A stretch of DNA of 39,392 nt. Source: an uncultured Lachnospiraceae bacterium. Lineage in GTDB: Bacteria > Bacillota > Clostridia > Lachnospirales > Lachnospiraceae. A program made the translations under genes and the position numbers. Of the stretch, positions 32,030 to 39,392 are shown in pieces; the stretch's first letter is position 1; each line of letters starts with the position of its first letter. The stretch is from contig CADABA010000048.1 in NCBI GenBank assembly GCA_902785985.1, positions 1 through 39,392 on the forward strand, read 5' to 3'. Under the pieces are notes generated by a model, which worked only from the letters and a program-made list of their open reading frames with translations, searched no databases and was not told the DNA's origin.

Positions 32030-32089
32030 TAACCTGATCGGACTTGTCTGCCTGAACTTACCTGCCTGAGTTTACCTGATTGGACTTGC
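32030..32089. repeat. Degenerate short tandem repeat, about 13-15 bp
   Basis: Four related units (CCTGATCGGACTTG, CTGCCTGAACTTA, CCTGCCTGAGTTTA, CCTGATTGGACTTG) lie in a row. Their inverse shares a GCAGG-A-ACTTAA-like core with the 17-bp units at 24750-24935. It is weakly conserved. Confidence 0.5.
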
Positions 32090-32150
32090 TTCATAAGACC
32101 TGCTTAATGGAACCAGCCTTACTGTACTTGTCGGACTGGTGCAGCTGCTT

Positions 32151-32230
32151 CAAGAACGCCTCAGCGTTCTTGCCGCGCCGCGCATGGTGCGAAGCACCTT
32201 CCTCTTTGCGCGGCTGCGATCCGCCGGAGG
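32151..32230 (-). repeat. R1 repeat element, copy e, next to M copy 3
   Basis: On the minus strand it reads CCTCCGGCGGATCGCAGCC, GCGCAAAGAGGAAGGTGC, TTCGCACCATGCGCGG, then the stem CAAGAACGCT-GA-GGCGTTCTTG (32151-32172). CCGCGCA pairs with TGCGCGG around an inner GGTGC/GCACC hairpin, so at least three stems are possible. Confidence 0.75.
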
Positions 32231-32231
32231 C

Positions 32232-32311
32232 GTTTATCTCAGTGGGGAGACGAGCAGGATATTGACCTATCCCCCGCTTATAGAAGCGGGGGTCTTCCCC
32301 ACTGAGATAAA
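32232..32311 (+). repeat. M repeat element, copy 3 (short form)
   Basis: The element (80 bp) is bounded by GTTTATCTCAGTGGGG and CCCCACTGAGATAAA. It holds the CCCCCGCTT-ATAG-AAGCGGGGG hairpin and GACGAGCAGGATATTGACC, but lacks the first internal stem-loop of copies 1 and 2. Confidence 0.75.
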
Positions 32312-32364
32312 TATCCTGGCGGAAATGCCCGGAGCAGCAGTATTTTTTGCAGTTTCCCTGCATT

Positions 32365-33153
32365 TTATTTTCCGAAAATGTACTGCTCGATGACCTCGCT
32401 CACCGCACTTTCCTGGCAGGTCGCTGCCGTTATGTGATCGCACTCTGCCTTCATGGCTTCCGCGGTGTTGGCGACGCCGACCCCGAGTCCTGCAGCCTTG
32501 ATCATGGACAGATCGTTGAAGTTGTCTCCGATGGCAATCGTGTCCTTCAAGTTGACGCCGAGCATTGCGGCGAGGCGGCGCAGACCGTCCCCTTTGGTGA
32601 CGCCTTTCTGATTAAACTCTATGTAGCGGTTCGATGAATAGCTGAGGTCGACAGCATCGAGGAGATCACTGACATCTTCCCGGATTTTTTCCATATATGC
32701 GTCGTCTCTGTTCATATAGAGGCACTCAAGGTCTTTGTCGAAGAACTCCGTCACTTCCATCCGGCCCCTGATATATTCGGCTTCTTCCGGTACCAGATTA
32801 TATACGTAGACCGTTTCTTTGGTGTAAATATGAATACATACACCAAGGCGCAGGCCCCGGCGGAAAAATTCTTCCGCCAGACCGAACGGGATGCCCTGGA
32901 AATGCAGGAGCCTGTTCCCCCTGTTCTCCGTGATGGCTCCGCCGTTAAATGAAATGACATACTGTCCGGCTGCTCCATACATGCCGAGTTCCTTCAGGGT
33001 AGGCGTCACACTCATGTACCCCCGGCCTGTCGCCGGCACAAATTTTACGCCGTGGGCCATTGCTTTCTGAATAGCGGCTTTGTCTTTCTCAGAGATCGAT
33101 TTATCACGGCGAAGTAATGTCTCATCCAGATCGCAGGCGATAATCTGATACAT
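32365..33153 (-). CDS. Cof-type HAD-superfamily phosphatase
   Basis: The 262-residue product has the HAD motif I D-L-D-E-T-L (residues 8-13), motif II in PATGRG, a C2-type cap domain (about 85-190), a conserved lysine in KGDGLRRL, and motif IV GDNFNDLSM. Members dephosphorylate sugar phosphates, flavin precursors or pyridoxal phosphate; the substrate is not predictable. The start at 33153 is preferred because AAAGGA lies 7-10 nt before and because MYQIIACDLDETL is the usual family beginning. It is separated by repeats from the PPC gene. Confidence 0.9.
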   Translation of the reverse strand: MYQIIACDLDETLLRRDKSISEKDKAAIQKAMAHGVKFVPATGRGYMSVTPTLKELGMYGAAGQYVISFNGGAITENRGNRLLHFQGIPFGLAEEFFRRGLRLGVCIHIYTKETVYVYNLVPEEAEYIRGRMEVTEFFDKDLECLYMNRDDAYMEKIREDVSDLLDAVDLSYSSNRYIEFNQKGVTKGDGLRRLAAMLGVNLKDTIAIGDNFNDLSMIKAAGLGVGVANTAEAMKAECDHITAATCQESAVSEVIEQYIFGK

Positions 33154-33552
33154 GTATATTTCCTTTCCTGAAGTGTTATTTACAGAGAGCACAGTTTTAC
33201 AGTATTATAACATAGAGTGATTCACTGGAACCAGCCAAAGGACGGGACAACAGGGAATCTTTGGCTATGTGAGCCGTGTATTGCAGGATACGGCGCAAAA
33301 GCGCAGGGTGCTGCCCGGCCGTGTGATGAGGGATATGATACGAGCGTCGGGGAATCTCCGCTGTGCGCCTCAGTTCCACAATGCTCCACCGGAGCATTGT
33401 TACGCATGCTTTAGCACACGAGGATTCGCAGGGATTCGTTTCTGTATTATGTCAGCTGACGCTGACACGAATCCCGCGCCAGGTCTCGCGAGCGAGACTT
33501 GAATTACGTCATTTTCGTAAGACCCGGCCGGCTCGTTGTATGGAGGTACTAT
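33154..33552. other. Gap between the HAD gene and the phosphodiesterase gene
   Basis: No supported gene. The gap is shared by divergent genes and should hold both promoters. The perfect palindromic stem AGGTCTCGC-GA-GCGAGACTT lies at 33481-33500, of the same type as the hairpins at 251-294. GAGGATTCGCAGGGATTCG contains two near-copies of GGATTCG. Confidence 0.4.
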
Positions 33553-34218
33553 ATGCGGGTAATGATCATCTCTGACACTCATAATATGCTTCGTCCGGAA
33601 GTCATCGAAAAGCTTTCGGAATGTGATGTGATCCTCCATGCCGGGGACATCTCAAAGGCGGAAATTCTCGAGGAGATCCGAAAATATGCGCCGGTCCATG
33701 TCGTACGCGGAAATAATGACAGAGGTGAGTGGGGCATGGCCCTTCCGCTCACGCTTGAGTTTGAGCTGGAGGGAATCCGGTTTTTCATGACCCACAAGCC
33801 GTTCGACGTGCCTTCGGATATCGGTATGCGAGGCGTGGACATCGTCATCTGCGGCCACACGCACAGGTATGACGACCATGAGGAGCAGGGGATCCGTTTC
33901 CTGAACCCGGGAAGCTGCGGACCGAGAAGGTTCACACAGCCGATCACAATGATGGAAATGACGATCGAGGGAGGCCGATCTGAGATCACGAAGGTGGAGA
34001 TCCCGCGCGGACCTTCCGGATCGATGGTGGAGCATATTCCGGGAGATATGCCGATGATCGTGAACCGCGTTGTCAGGGATATTAAGAAAAAGAAGACAGT
34101 GCCGGAGATCGCGGAGAGAAATGGGATCTCCCTGGAACTCGCTGAAAAAATCGTGCGGTTATATCTCACGCATCCCGGGGTGGATACGGAGGGAATCGTG
34201 AAAAAGATGGGAATTTGA
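33553..34218 (+). CDS. MJ0936/YfcE-type metallophosphoesterase with a C-terminal extension
   Basis: The 221-residue protein has the calcineurin-like metal sites S-D-T-H-N (Asp8, His10), H-A-G-D, R-G-N-N-D, T-H-K-P, and C-G-H-T-H. ATG 33553 has GGAGG at 33542-33546. Family members (about 155-180 residues) are Mn-dependent phosphodiesterases. Here about 60 extra residues follow, with a helix-turn-helix-like region (KTVPEIAERNGISLELAEKIVRLY) reminiscent of DNA-binding domains. The function of the extension is not known. The gene ends at a terminator that overlaps the next gene on the other strand. Confidence 0.88.
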   Translation: MRVMIISDTHNMLRPEVIEKLSECDVILHAGDISKAEILEEIRKYAPVHVVRGNNDRGEWGMALPLTLEFELEGIRFFMTHKPFDVPSDIGMRGVDIVICGHTHRYDDHEEQGIRFLNPGSCGPRRFTQPITMMEMTIEGGRSEITKVEIPRGPSGSMVEHIPGDMPMIVNRVVRDIKKKKTVPEIAERNGISLELAEKIVRLYLTHPGVDTEGIVKKMGI

Positions 34219-34244
34219 CAACGTTTCGCAGACGCCTGATAAGA

Positions 34245-35015
34245 TCAATGTATGAGGAGCAGCCGTTTTACGGCTGCTCCTGCTTTTGCGGAATTTTCCG
34301 CGCATATAAAAACTGCGTAACGTCCTTCCGTGATGATCTCCGCCTGATTGAGAAGGCGCATCTGATCGACCCCGTAGCTCTCGAAGACTCCGATCTGATT
34401 TGCCAGACGGGTCTCCATTGCTTTCCGGACACTTTCCGCCTGGCTTTCATCCTGCATGACGACGATGAGGAGCTCCGCGGCATCCATGTTGGAGGACGGG
34501 AGGCAGAGGCTGAAGTCCGTGAGTTCTGCGGCGTCCAGCCCGTAATATTTTCGAAGTGCCATGGCATCCCGGGGCGCAAAGGCGTTCTGTTCGCCGATCT
34601 CACTGAATACAGCTGTCTCAAGTTCGCTGAGAGTGACGTCGTCCCTTACCCGCCGGCCGGAGGTCAGGATCACGGCGGCCAGGATGAAGACGGCAGCGGC
34701 GGCTTCCGCGAGGATCAGGAATATGTGCGTGCGGTCGTTCGTGCGGGAGGATCTGCCGGATCTCCCTGTGACGAAAGCTGTCTCAGGCTTTCCGGCTTTC
34801 CGGGTACCTGAACGGACTGTCTTTTTCTGTGCACCTGTACCGGGAGCGCGGGTTCTTCCGGTGTCTGTCATTTTCCCGGTTCCCTTTTCCGATCTTCCTG
34901 ATTTCCGGGGGATGACAGGTTCTTCGGGCGCCCATGCCTTTCTGCTTTTCGCGGATCTGCCGGCCTTTTCGGGCGATTTTTTATTTGCAGATGCTGCAGC
35001 GGATGTTTTATCCAT
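34245..35015 (-). CDS. DUF4358-type membrane protein with a basic N-terminal tail
   Basis: The 256-residue product has a roughly 95-residue Lys/Arg/Ser-rich, probably disordered N-terminus, one membrane helix (about 97-118), then an extracytoplasmic domain similar to DUF4358 (LPSSNMDAAELLIVVMQDES and the ESVRKAMETRL helix). DUF4358 proteins lie with MBOAT and SGNH genes in Lachnospiraceae. The start at 35015 has AGAGGAA (spacing about 8). It is the last gene of the minus-strand surface cluster. Function unknown, likely accessory to acylation. Confidence 0.75.
   Translation of the reverse strand: MDKTSAAASANKKSPEKAGRSAKSRKAWAPEEPVIPRKSGRSEKGTGKMTDTGRTRAPGTGAQKKTVRSGTRKAGKPETAFVTGRSGRSSRTNDRTHIFLILAEAAAAVFILAAVILTSGRRVRDDVTLSELETAVFSEIGEQNAFAPRDAMALRKYYGLDAAELTDFSLCLPSSNMDAAELLIVVMQDESQAESVRKAMETRLANQIGVFESYGVDQMRLLNQAEIITEGRYAVFICAENSAKAGAAVKRLLLIH
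34256..34288 (+). terminator. Terminator inside the 3' end of the convergent DUF4358 gene
   Basis: GGAGCAGCCG (34256-34265) and CGGCTGCTCC (34271-34280) form a perfect stem with a TTTTA loop, followed by TGCTTTT. The convergent gene runs through it to a stop at 34245, so its last codons are part of the hairpin. Confidence 0.75.
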
Positions 35016-35036
35016 AAAGAATTCCTCTTATGCATT

Positions 35037-35882
35037 CTATTTTAAGTGAACCTGCGAGGCGGACACTGCTTCCGCAAGAAGTCCGATCCAACCCTCGTAA
35101 AAAGTATAGTTAAAATGAATCCCATCCTCCAGATATCTGTCCTGACTTACAAGGAAGGACAGGTCGAGATAGAGAATGTCATTTTCCTCAGACCAGGTCT
35201 TCAGGGCATCCGTGTAGTATACGGACATGGCAAGATCCTCGCGTACCGCCGCAAGATCATCGGAGGGTGGAGTCATCGAGCAGACAAAAATCTCTGCGTC
35301 CGGAAGAAGGCTCTTCACATAGGCAATCTGTGAAGCGTAGGCCTCCACATAGGAGTCGACTGTCTCATGGTCTGTGTCATTCAGGCCGGTAAAGAAGACG
35401 ACTGTGCGGGGCAGCATTGCCGAAGCAGCTTCGATCTGTCCTCCGAGCTCGCGGATGATCGCGCCGCGCTCGAAGAAAACGTGGGCTTCGTCCAGGAAAC
35501 CGTACTCCAGGACTGCCTGTGCCATGGAATCCCCGATGACAACGGTATCTTTGAGAATATTACGGTCCTGCGCCAGCTGTACTTCGTCCGGTTCAGGGAT
35601 CATACCGGCTTCATAGTTCGTGCGGAAACGCTCGATGGCGGATTTCCGGGATTCCATGGAGGAAGCGCCGGACGAGCCGTCGGGCACATCTTCGGAACGG
35701 GCTTCCTGCGCCTCGGCTACGGCCTGCTGCATGGCAGTTACATCACGGTTCTCCAGTTCCTGAATGTAGGCTTCCCCCTCGGAGATATCCGCACGGTGTC
35801 CGCAGCCTGCGAGGGACAGAAGAGAAATCAGGGCGGCGAGGAGAAGGAAATGCCTTCCGAATGGATGGAGCAGTGTTCGCAT
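35037..35882 (-). CDS. SGNH/GDSL hydrolase lipoprotein
   Basis: The 281-residue product has a lipoprotein signal with lipobox L-A-G-C (Cys about 27). SGNH blocks follow: V-V-I-G-D-S-M (block I, catalytic Ser), the F-F-T-G-L-N-D segment (block III, Asn) and the DGIHFNY segment (block V, Asp-x-x-His). Secreted members act as esterases or acetyltransferases on polysaccharides, consistent with the MBOAT neighbour. Start 35882 is preferred (GAGGCGG just upstream); codons further upstream fall in a 16-bp tandem repeat. The gap to DUF4358 is 21 bp. Confidence 0.87.
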   Translation of the reverse strand: MRTLLHPFGRHFLLLAALISLLSLAGCGHRADISEGEAYIQELENRDVTAMQQAVAEAQEARSEDVPDGSSGASSMESRKSAIERFRTNYEAGMIPEPDEVQLAQDRNILKDTVVIGDSMAQAVLEYGFLDEAHVFFERGAIIRELGGQIEAASAMLPRTVVFFTGLNDTDHETVDSYVEAYASQIAYVKSLLPDAEIFVCSMTPPSDDLAAVREDLAMSVYYTDALKTWSEENDILYLDLSFLVSQDRYLEDGIHFNYTFYEGWIGLLAEAVSASQVHLK

Positions 35883-35964
35883 TTTCCGCCTCGGTTTATT
35901 GGCTGTCTCATGAAATGTTTTTCTGAGTATCGATTTTCTTTTCAGTAATGATTTTCCATTCATA

Positions 35965-36043
35965 GATATAGGAGCTTTCGGGTATAGGAGCTTTCGGGTA
36001 TGGAGCTTTCGGATATAGGAGCTCTCGGGTATGGAAGCTTTTG
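35965..36043. repeat. 16-bp tandem repeat, five units, upstream of the SGNH gene
   Basis: Units of 15-16 bp (typical GATATAGGAGCTTTCG) lie at 35965, 35981, 35997, 36012 and 36028. The core GGAGCTTT resembles the core GGAGCTTA of the 17-bp units at 24750-24935. An in-frame minus-strand extension of the SGNH gene reads through it but has no family similarity. Confidence 0.8.
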
Positions 36044-36102
36044 GCATGGGATTTTCCGGTAAAGGTGCTCTGCGGTTCTCATTTATGTAAAACTATGCAC
36101 AC

Positions 36103-37827
36103 TCATCCCTGCTCTGTCCCCAGGACCAGCGCCAGCGACGTGTCCTCCGCTAGTGTATTCAGGTCGTAGAAAAAGAGCACACGGTCATAGCCGCCCGTAA
36201 GGATCAGCGCATTGAGATCCTCGTAGTAATAGCGCGGGTCGATGACATCGATTTCCCTGTAATCCTCGAGCAGGAACGGCAGGAAGCAGTTAAAGTAGGA
36301 GTCCTTGAAGACAAGGAGCTTTCCCCCGTCGGCATTGTCTGTCCGGATGTTCAGATGTCCGGTGTTGCCGCCGAGAAATACCGTATAGGGGTCGCTGCTT
36401 TTCAGCCCGTCCATACTGTAGACGGTTGCCCGCTTCGTCTGTGCGGACGGATCCGTCACGACGTAGGCGGGTTCCGCATCTCTTCGATAAATGAAGATCG
36501 TATCCTTTTTCGAAACCGAAAATCCGCTCTTTGCGGCGAGGGATCCGACAAAATCATTGCAGACTGCGAGAGGCGTCATGGAAGGTGAGCGTTCCGGATC
36601 CAGTCCCAGCGCGGCGCGCACGGTCGGAAGCGTGTAATATGCCGCCTCCGTCGTCCAGTGATGATCGCTTCTGTAGTAGGCTTGTCCGCCGTTTGCGTAG
36701 TATTCTGCGAGTGGGCCTGTCAGGTCACAGAATTCCGGCCCGTTGAGCCTGCCGCCGATATACTGCATCCACGTTCCCTGATCCTCCGTGATGGCGGAGG
36801 CGGGCAGGAGATCACTGCAGATGGAGACCGCATTCGGCGCGCAGACGAAAGTTCCGGGGATTTCAGTGCGGGCGCAGAAGGAGTTGACTGCATTCAGCAT
36901 CTGATCAAGACGATTCTGATCGACTTCCGTCATGCGCTCAATGAGATATCCGTCCCCGGATTTGAAGACGTCCTGGGACAGGCGGTTTCCCGTGAGAAGG
37001 CCGAAAGTGCTTCGGATCCGGATCAGAGCATTCCGCCCGACGAGCTGGTCGGAGGCCCAGGTCTCAAAATCCTCTGAGAAAGCACCGCTGACGATTCTGT
37101 CTGAGCTTACTTCCGGGAAGGAGGCGAGAGCGCGCTTTTCCGTCTCGGAGACGGCCCGGTCGGGGACGAGGACATTGAGAAGAGCGTAGAGGAACCAGAA
37201 CCCGAGAAGGAGAACAGCGAGGTTTGAGAGAATCGGGCTGCTTTCTGTAATCCGAAGAAATTTCTTTGAACCGGCGCTGCCGGTCGCCTTATTATACGAA
37301 AGAGGCTGCCGGCCTTTCCTTTTTCGATTGGGGTCTCCGGCTGCAGCGGCCTGCGTCTTTGCTTTGCCGGCGGCCGCAGCAGTCTGCGCCTTTGCTTTTC
37401 CGGCGGCTGCAGCAGTCTGCGGCCTGGCTTTTCCGGCGGCTGCAGCAGCCTGCGTCTTTGCTTTGCCGGCGGCCGCAGCAGTCTGCGGCCTGGCTTTTCC
37501 CGCGGCAGTGGTTCTGTTCTTCGTTTTGCCGGCGGGGACAGTTTTTGTCTTTTCCCTGCCGACAGAAGCCGCGTCTTTTTTTCCGGCGTTGTCTGCAGTC
37601 ACAGCACGTTTTGTCTTCGCTTTGCCTGCGGAAACAGCTGTGTTCGTCTTCGGACTCTTTGCCAGACCGTCTTTCTCTGCCCGGACACCAGCGTTTTTTC
37701 CGGCTGTTCCTTTCGCGGCCTTTGCTCTGCCGCTGCCTGTCCTGACAGGATCCTCCGGACCCGGAGCATAGGGATTCCGGGTCTTCTCTGTTCGGTTTTT
37801 ATTTTCAGGACGCATTAAATCAGCCAA
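36103..37827 (-). CDS. DHHW-domain membrane protein (polymer acylation partner)
   Basis: The 574-residue product has a long basic N-terminus rich in Lys, Ala and Thr (about 1-185). This includes five 11-residue units of the type AGKARPQTAAA. One membrane helix follows (about 198-220), then an extracytoplasmic DHHW domain (YRSDHHWTTEAAYY, residues about 386-399) with an SGNH-like FKDSY segment further on. DHHW proteins accompany MBOAT acyltransferases in alginate-acetylation-like systems. The start is TTG 37827, supported by GAGGTGA (spacing 7). The basic tail is cytoplasmic by the positive-inside rule and resembles histone-like tails; an ATG four codons later is the alternative start. Confidence 0.85.
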   Translation of the reverse strand: MADLMRPENKNRTEKTRNPYAPGPEDPVRTGSGRAKAAKGTAGKNAGVRAEKDGLAKSPKTNTAVSAGKAKTKRAVTADNAGKKDAASVGREKTKTVPAGKTKNRTTAAGKARPQTAAAAGKAKTQAAAAAGKARPQTAAAAGKAKAQTAAAAGKAKTQAAAAGDPNRKRKGRQPLSYNKATGSAGSKKFLRITESSPILSNLAVLLLGFWFLYALLNVLVPDRAVSETEKRALASFPEVSSDRIVSGAFSEDFETWASDQLVGRNALIRIRSTFGLLTGNRLSQDVFKSGDGYLIERMTEVDQNRLDQMLNAVNSFCARTEIPGTFVCAPNAVSICSDLLPASAITEDQGTWMQYIGGRLNGPEFCDLTGPLAEYYANGGQAYYRSDHHWTTEAAYYTLPTVRAALGLDPERSPSMTPLAVCNDFVGSLAAKSGFSVSKKDTIFIYRRDAEPAYVVTDPSAQTKRATVYSMDGLKSSDPYTVFLGGNTGHLNIRTDNADGGKLLVFKDSYFNCFLPFLLEDYREIDVIDPRYYYEDLNALILTGGYDRVLFFYDLNTLAEDTSLALVLGTEQG

Positions 37828-38019
37828 TTTTATTTCACCTCAGTAATTTTGTGAACGCGGTGCGGTCATTCGTATTTCTCTGTTGCCCGGGGATGCTCCC
37901 TGCATTGCATAAGAAAACCATTCTCCGGGGCCGGAAGACCTGTGCCCCATGTCATAGATAAGGTTTCCTCGGGGTGTCAATTTCACAACTCTGAGATCAG
38001 CGGAATTCCGCTTCAGAGA

Positions 38020-39340
38020 TCAGAATCTGAAATAAAGGAACGGGTTGAAACTGTCGTACGCCAGTGAGGCCAGGCAGAGAACGAACGCTGCCGCAAGGAT
38101 TCCGGCAAGGATGCGCTCATGCTTTCGATAGAGTGTGCCCAGCTGCTTTCCGGGCCAGCCTGCCGAGCAGACAGCGCCGGCGAGAAGAACGATCCCGTAG
38201 CTCATCAGATAGGCAAAGCTTCTGTGATCTGCCGCTCCGGCACCCATGCCGAACATTGCCCGGAGATACATTCCGAGCGCTTTGAAATCCGTGATCGCAA
38301 AGAGCATCCAGCCGAGCACGACGATCATGAGTGTATAGATCCGGCCGGCGATCCGGTGCTTCCGGAGAAAGTCCCCGAGCACATATTTTTCGAGGATGAG
38401 CCAGATGCCGTAGTAAAGACCCCAGAGGATAAAGTTGAGGCTCGCCCCGTGCCAGAGTCCTGTCAGCATCCAGACGATCAGGAGATTTCTTATATGTTTT
38501 TTTGTGCTTACCCGGTTCCCGCCGAGCGGTATGTAGACGTATTCCCTGAACCAGCTGCTGAGGGAAATATGCCATCTGCGCCAGAAATCCGTGACGGACA
38601 CAGCGGTATACGGGTGGTCAAAGTTTTCGGAAGTCGAAATAGAGCTGCAGGGAATAGGCGAGGGCCCCCGTCCAGGCGGTGAGTGCCGTCAGGGAGGAGG
38701 CGGGCAGGGAGGTGATCTCGGTAAAGAGGCCGCCGAGAACATTTGCAAGAAGGACCTTTTTGGCAAGTCCCTTCACAAAGAGGAAAAGACCCAGCCGCAC
38801 CTGCACAAGATCGACGGGATGGTCCTTCAGCTGCTCCTCGATGTTCTTATAGCGCACGATCGGCCCGGCGATCAGCTGCGGGAACATGGAGATATAGAGA
38901 CCGAAGTCCGTGATGGAGCGCTGCGCTTTGACTTTCCCCCTGTACACCTGAAAAGTGTAAAAGGAAATCCCGATGGGGAGCGACAAAGAGAGCGCGGGGA
39001 TCTTTGCGCGGAAGAGCGTATTGATCCATCCGATCAGCATATTGCAGTATTTGAAATAAAAGAGCAGTGCCAGATTGAGCGCCGTGATGATTCCGAGGTG
39101 CATCCGCAGACGGCCCTTCTCCATGTGGGCTTTCCGTGCCCGCTCGATCAGGAGCCCGAAACTGTAATTCATGAGGATGGATGCGAGCATGAGGAGCACG
39201 TAGACGGGCTCTCCCCAGGCATAGAAAAAGAGGCTCGCTGCGAGAAGAAAAATATTTCTTCCGGCAGCGGGCATAAGGTAGAAAACGGTCAGTACGACCG
39301 GTATAAAAAACAGGAGAAATGTGATGCTGCTGAAGACCAT
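38020..39340 (-). pseudogene. MBOAT acyltransferase (AlgI-like), broken by an internal deletion and frameshift
   Basis: The N-terminal part (39340 to about 38630) has hydrophobic helices and MBOAT motifs (FYTFQVYRGK, FPQLIAGPIVRYK, ending LQLYFDF). The C-terminal part (about 38620 to 38020) starts ENFDHPYTAVSVTDFWRRWH, continues WFREYVYIPLGG and LTGLWHGAS (with the catalytic histidine), and ends in hydrophobic helices. Between them about 19 residues (the SGYSDMAIGLG stretch) are missing and the frame shifts at about 38625-38635. The start at 39340 has AAGGAGAGG. The enzyme would transfer acyl groups across the membrane to a surface polymer. As in mfd, everything else appears undamaged, so an assembly fault is possible. 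Confidence 0.85.
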
Positions 39341-39392
39341 ATCCTCTCCTTCAACTGGTAACGTGAAAATGCACCTGTGGATTCCTGTGCCC

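Noticed and set aside
35883..36047. N-terminal extension of the SGNH protein starting in the 16-bp repeat
   Set aside because: No ribosome site and repeat-derived residues. The lipoprotein signal starts cleanly at 35882 behind GAGGCGG.

Overview
The window looks like chromosome from a moderately GC-rich anaerobic Firmicute, most likely a Lachnospiraceae-type Clostridium relative. This is inferred from gene content: a nine-gene V-type ATPase operon with a four-helix K subunit, an MBOAT/DHHW/SGNH/DUF4358 surface cluster, RecD2, and strong GGAGG ribosome sites with some TTG and GTG starts. No database search was possible. No phage, complete insertion sequence or CRISPR array is visible.

Layout. 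1-4208: end of ahcY, then pth and a broken mfd. 4267-5574: a parvulin-type foldase lipoprotein. 6096-15289: V-ATPase operon in the order G/H-C-I-K-F-E-A-B-D. 15290-15638: a convergent gap holding a DnaA-box-like cluster and a strong terminator. 15639-18305 (minus): trxB and a galactokinase-like gene with altered active-site motifs. 18533-19739: trmB (possibly leaderless) and a thioredoxin gene with its terminator. 19969-20928: EamA exporter. 21010-21082: tRNA-Lys(CTT) with a clear promoter and terminator. 21232-23097: an unknown protein and a VWA protein that seems to have lost its N-terminus. 23693-27140: LacI-type regulator, a 17-bp minisatellite, an SDR oxidoreductase and an alpha/beta hydrolase. 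27236-31341: mnmA (minus) and recD2 (plus). 31557-34218: PPC/DUF296 protein, Cof-type HAD phosphatase and an MJ0936-type phosphodiesterase. 34245-39340 (minus): surface-polymer acylation cluster (MBOAT, DHHW protein, SGNH lipoprotein, DUF4358 protein), with the MBOAT gene broken.

How the genes work together. The V-ATPase genes form one complete rotary ion pump. Thioredoxin and thioredoxin reductase form a redox pair about 3 kb apart. The MBOAT/DHHW/SGNH set resembles known O-acylation systems for extracellular polymers. The LacI regulator probably controls its own locus or the neighbouring SDR/hydrolase genes.

The most unusual content is between the genes. At least three structured interspersed repeat families (called R1, R2 and M here) occur as mosaics in the intergenic spaces, including inside the V-ATPase operon. 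Their stems are conserved by paired changes. There are also several unrelated short-period tandem repeats. Two genes (mfd and the MBOAT gene) carry internal deletions with frameshifts, and mfd also has an exact 19-bp duplication; these are either real lesions or assembly faults.
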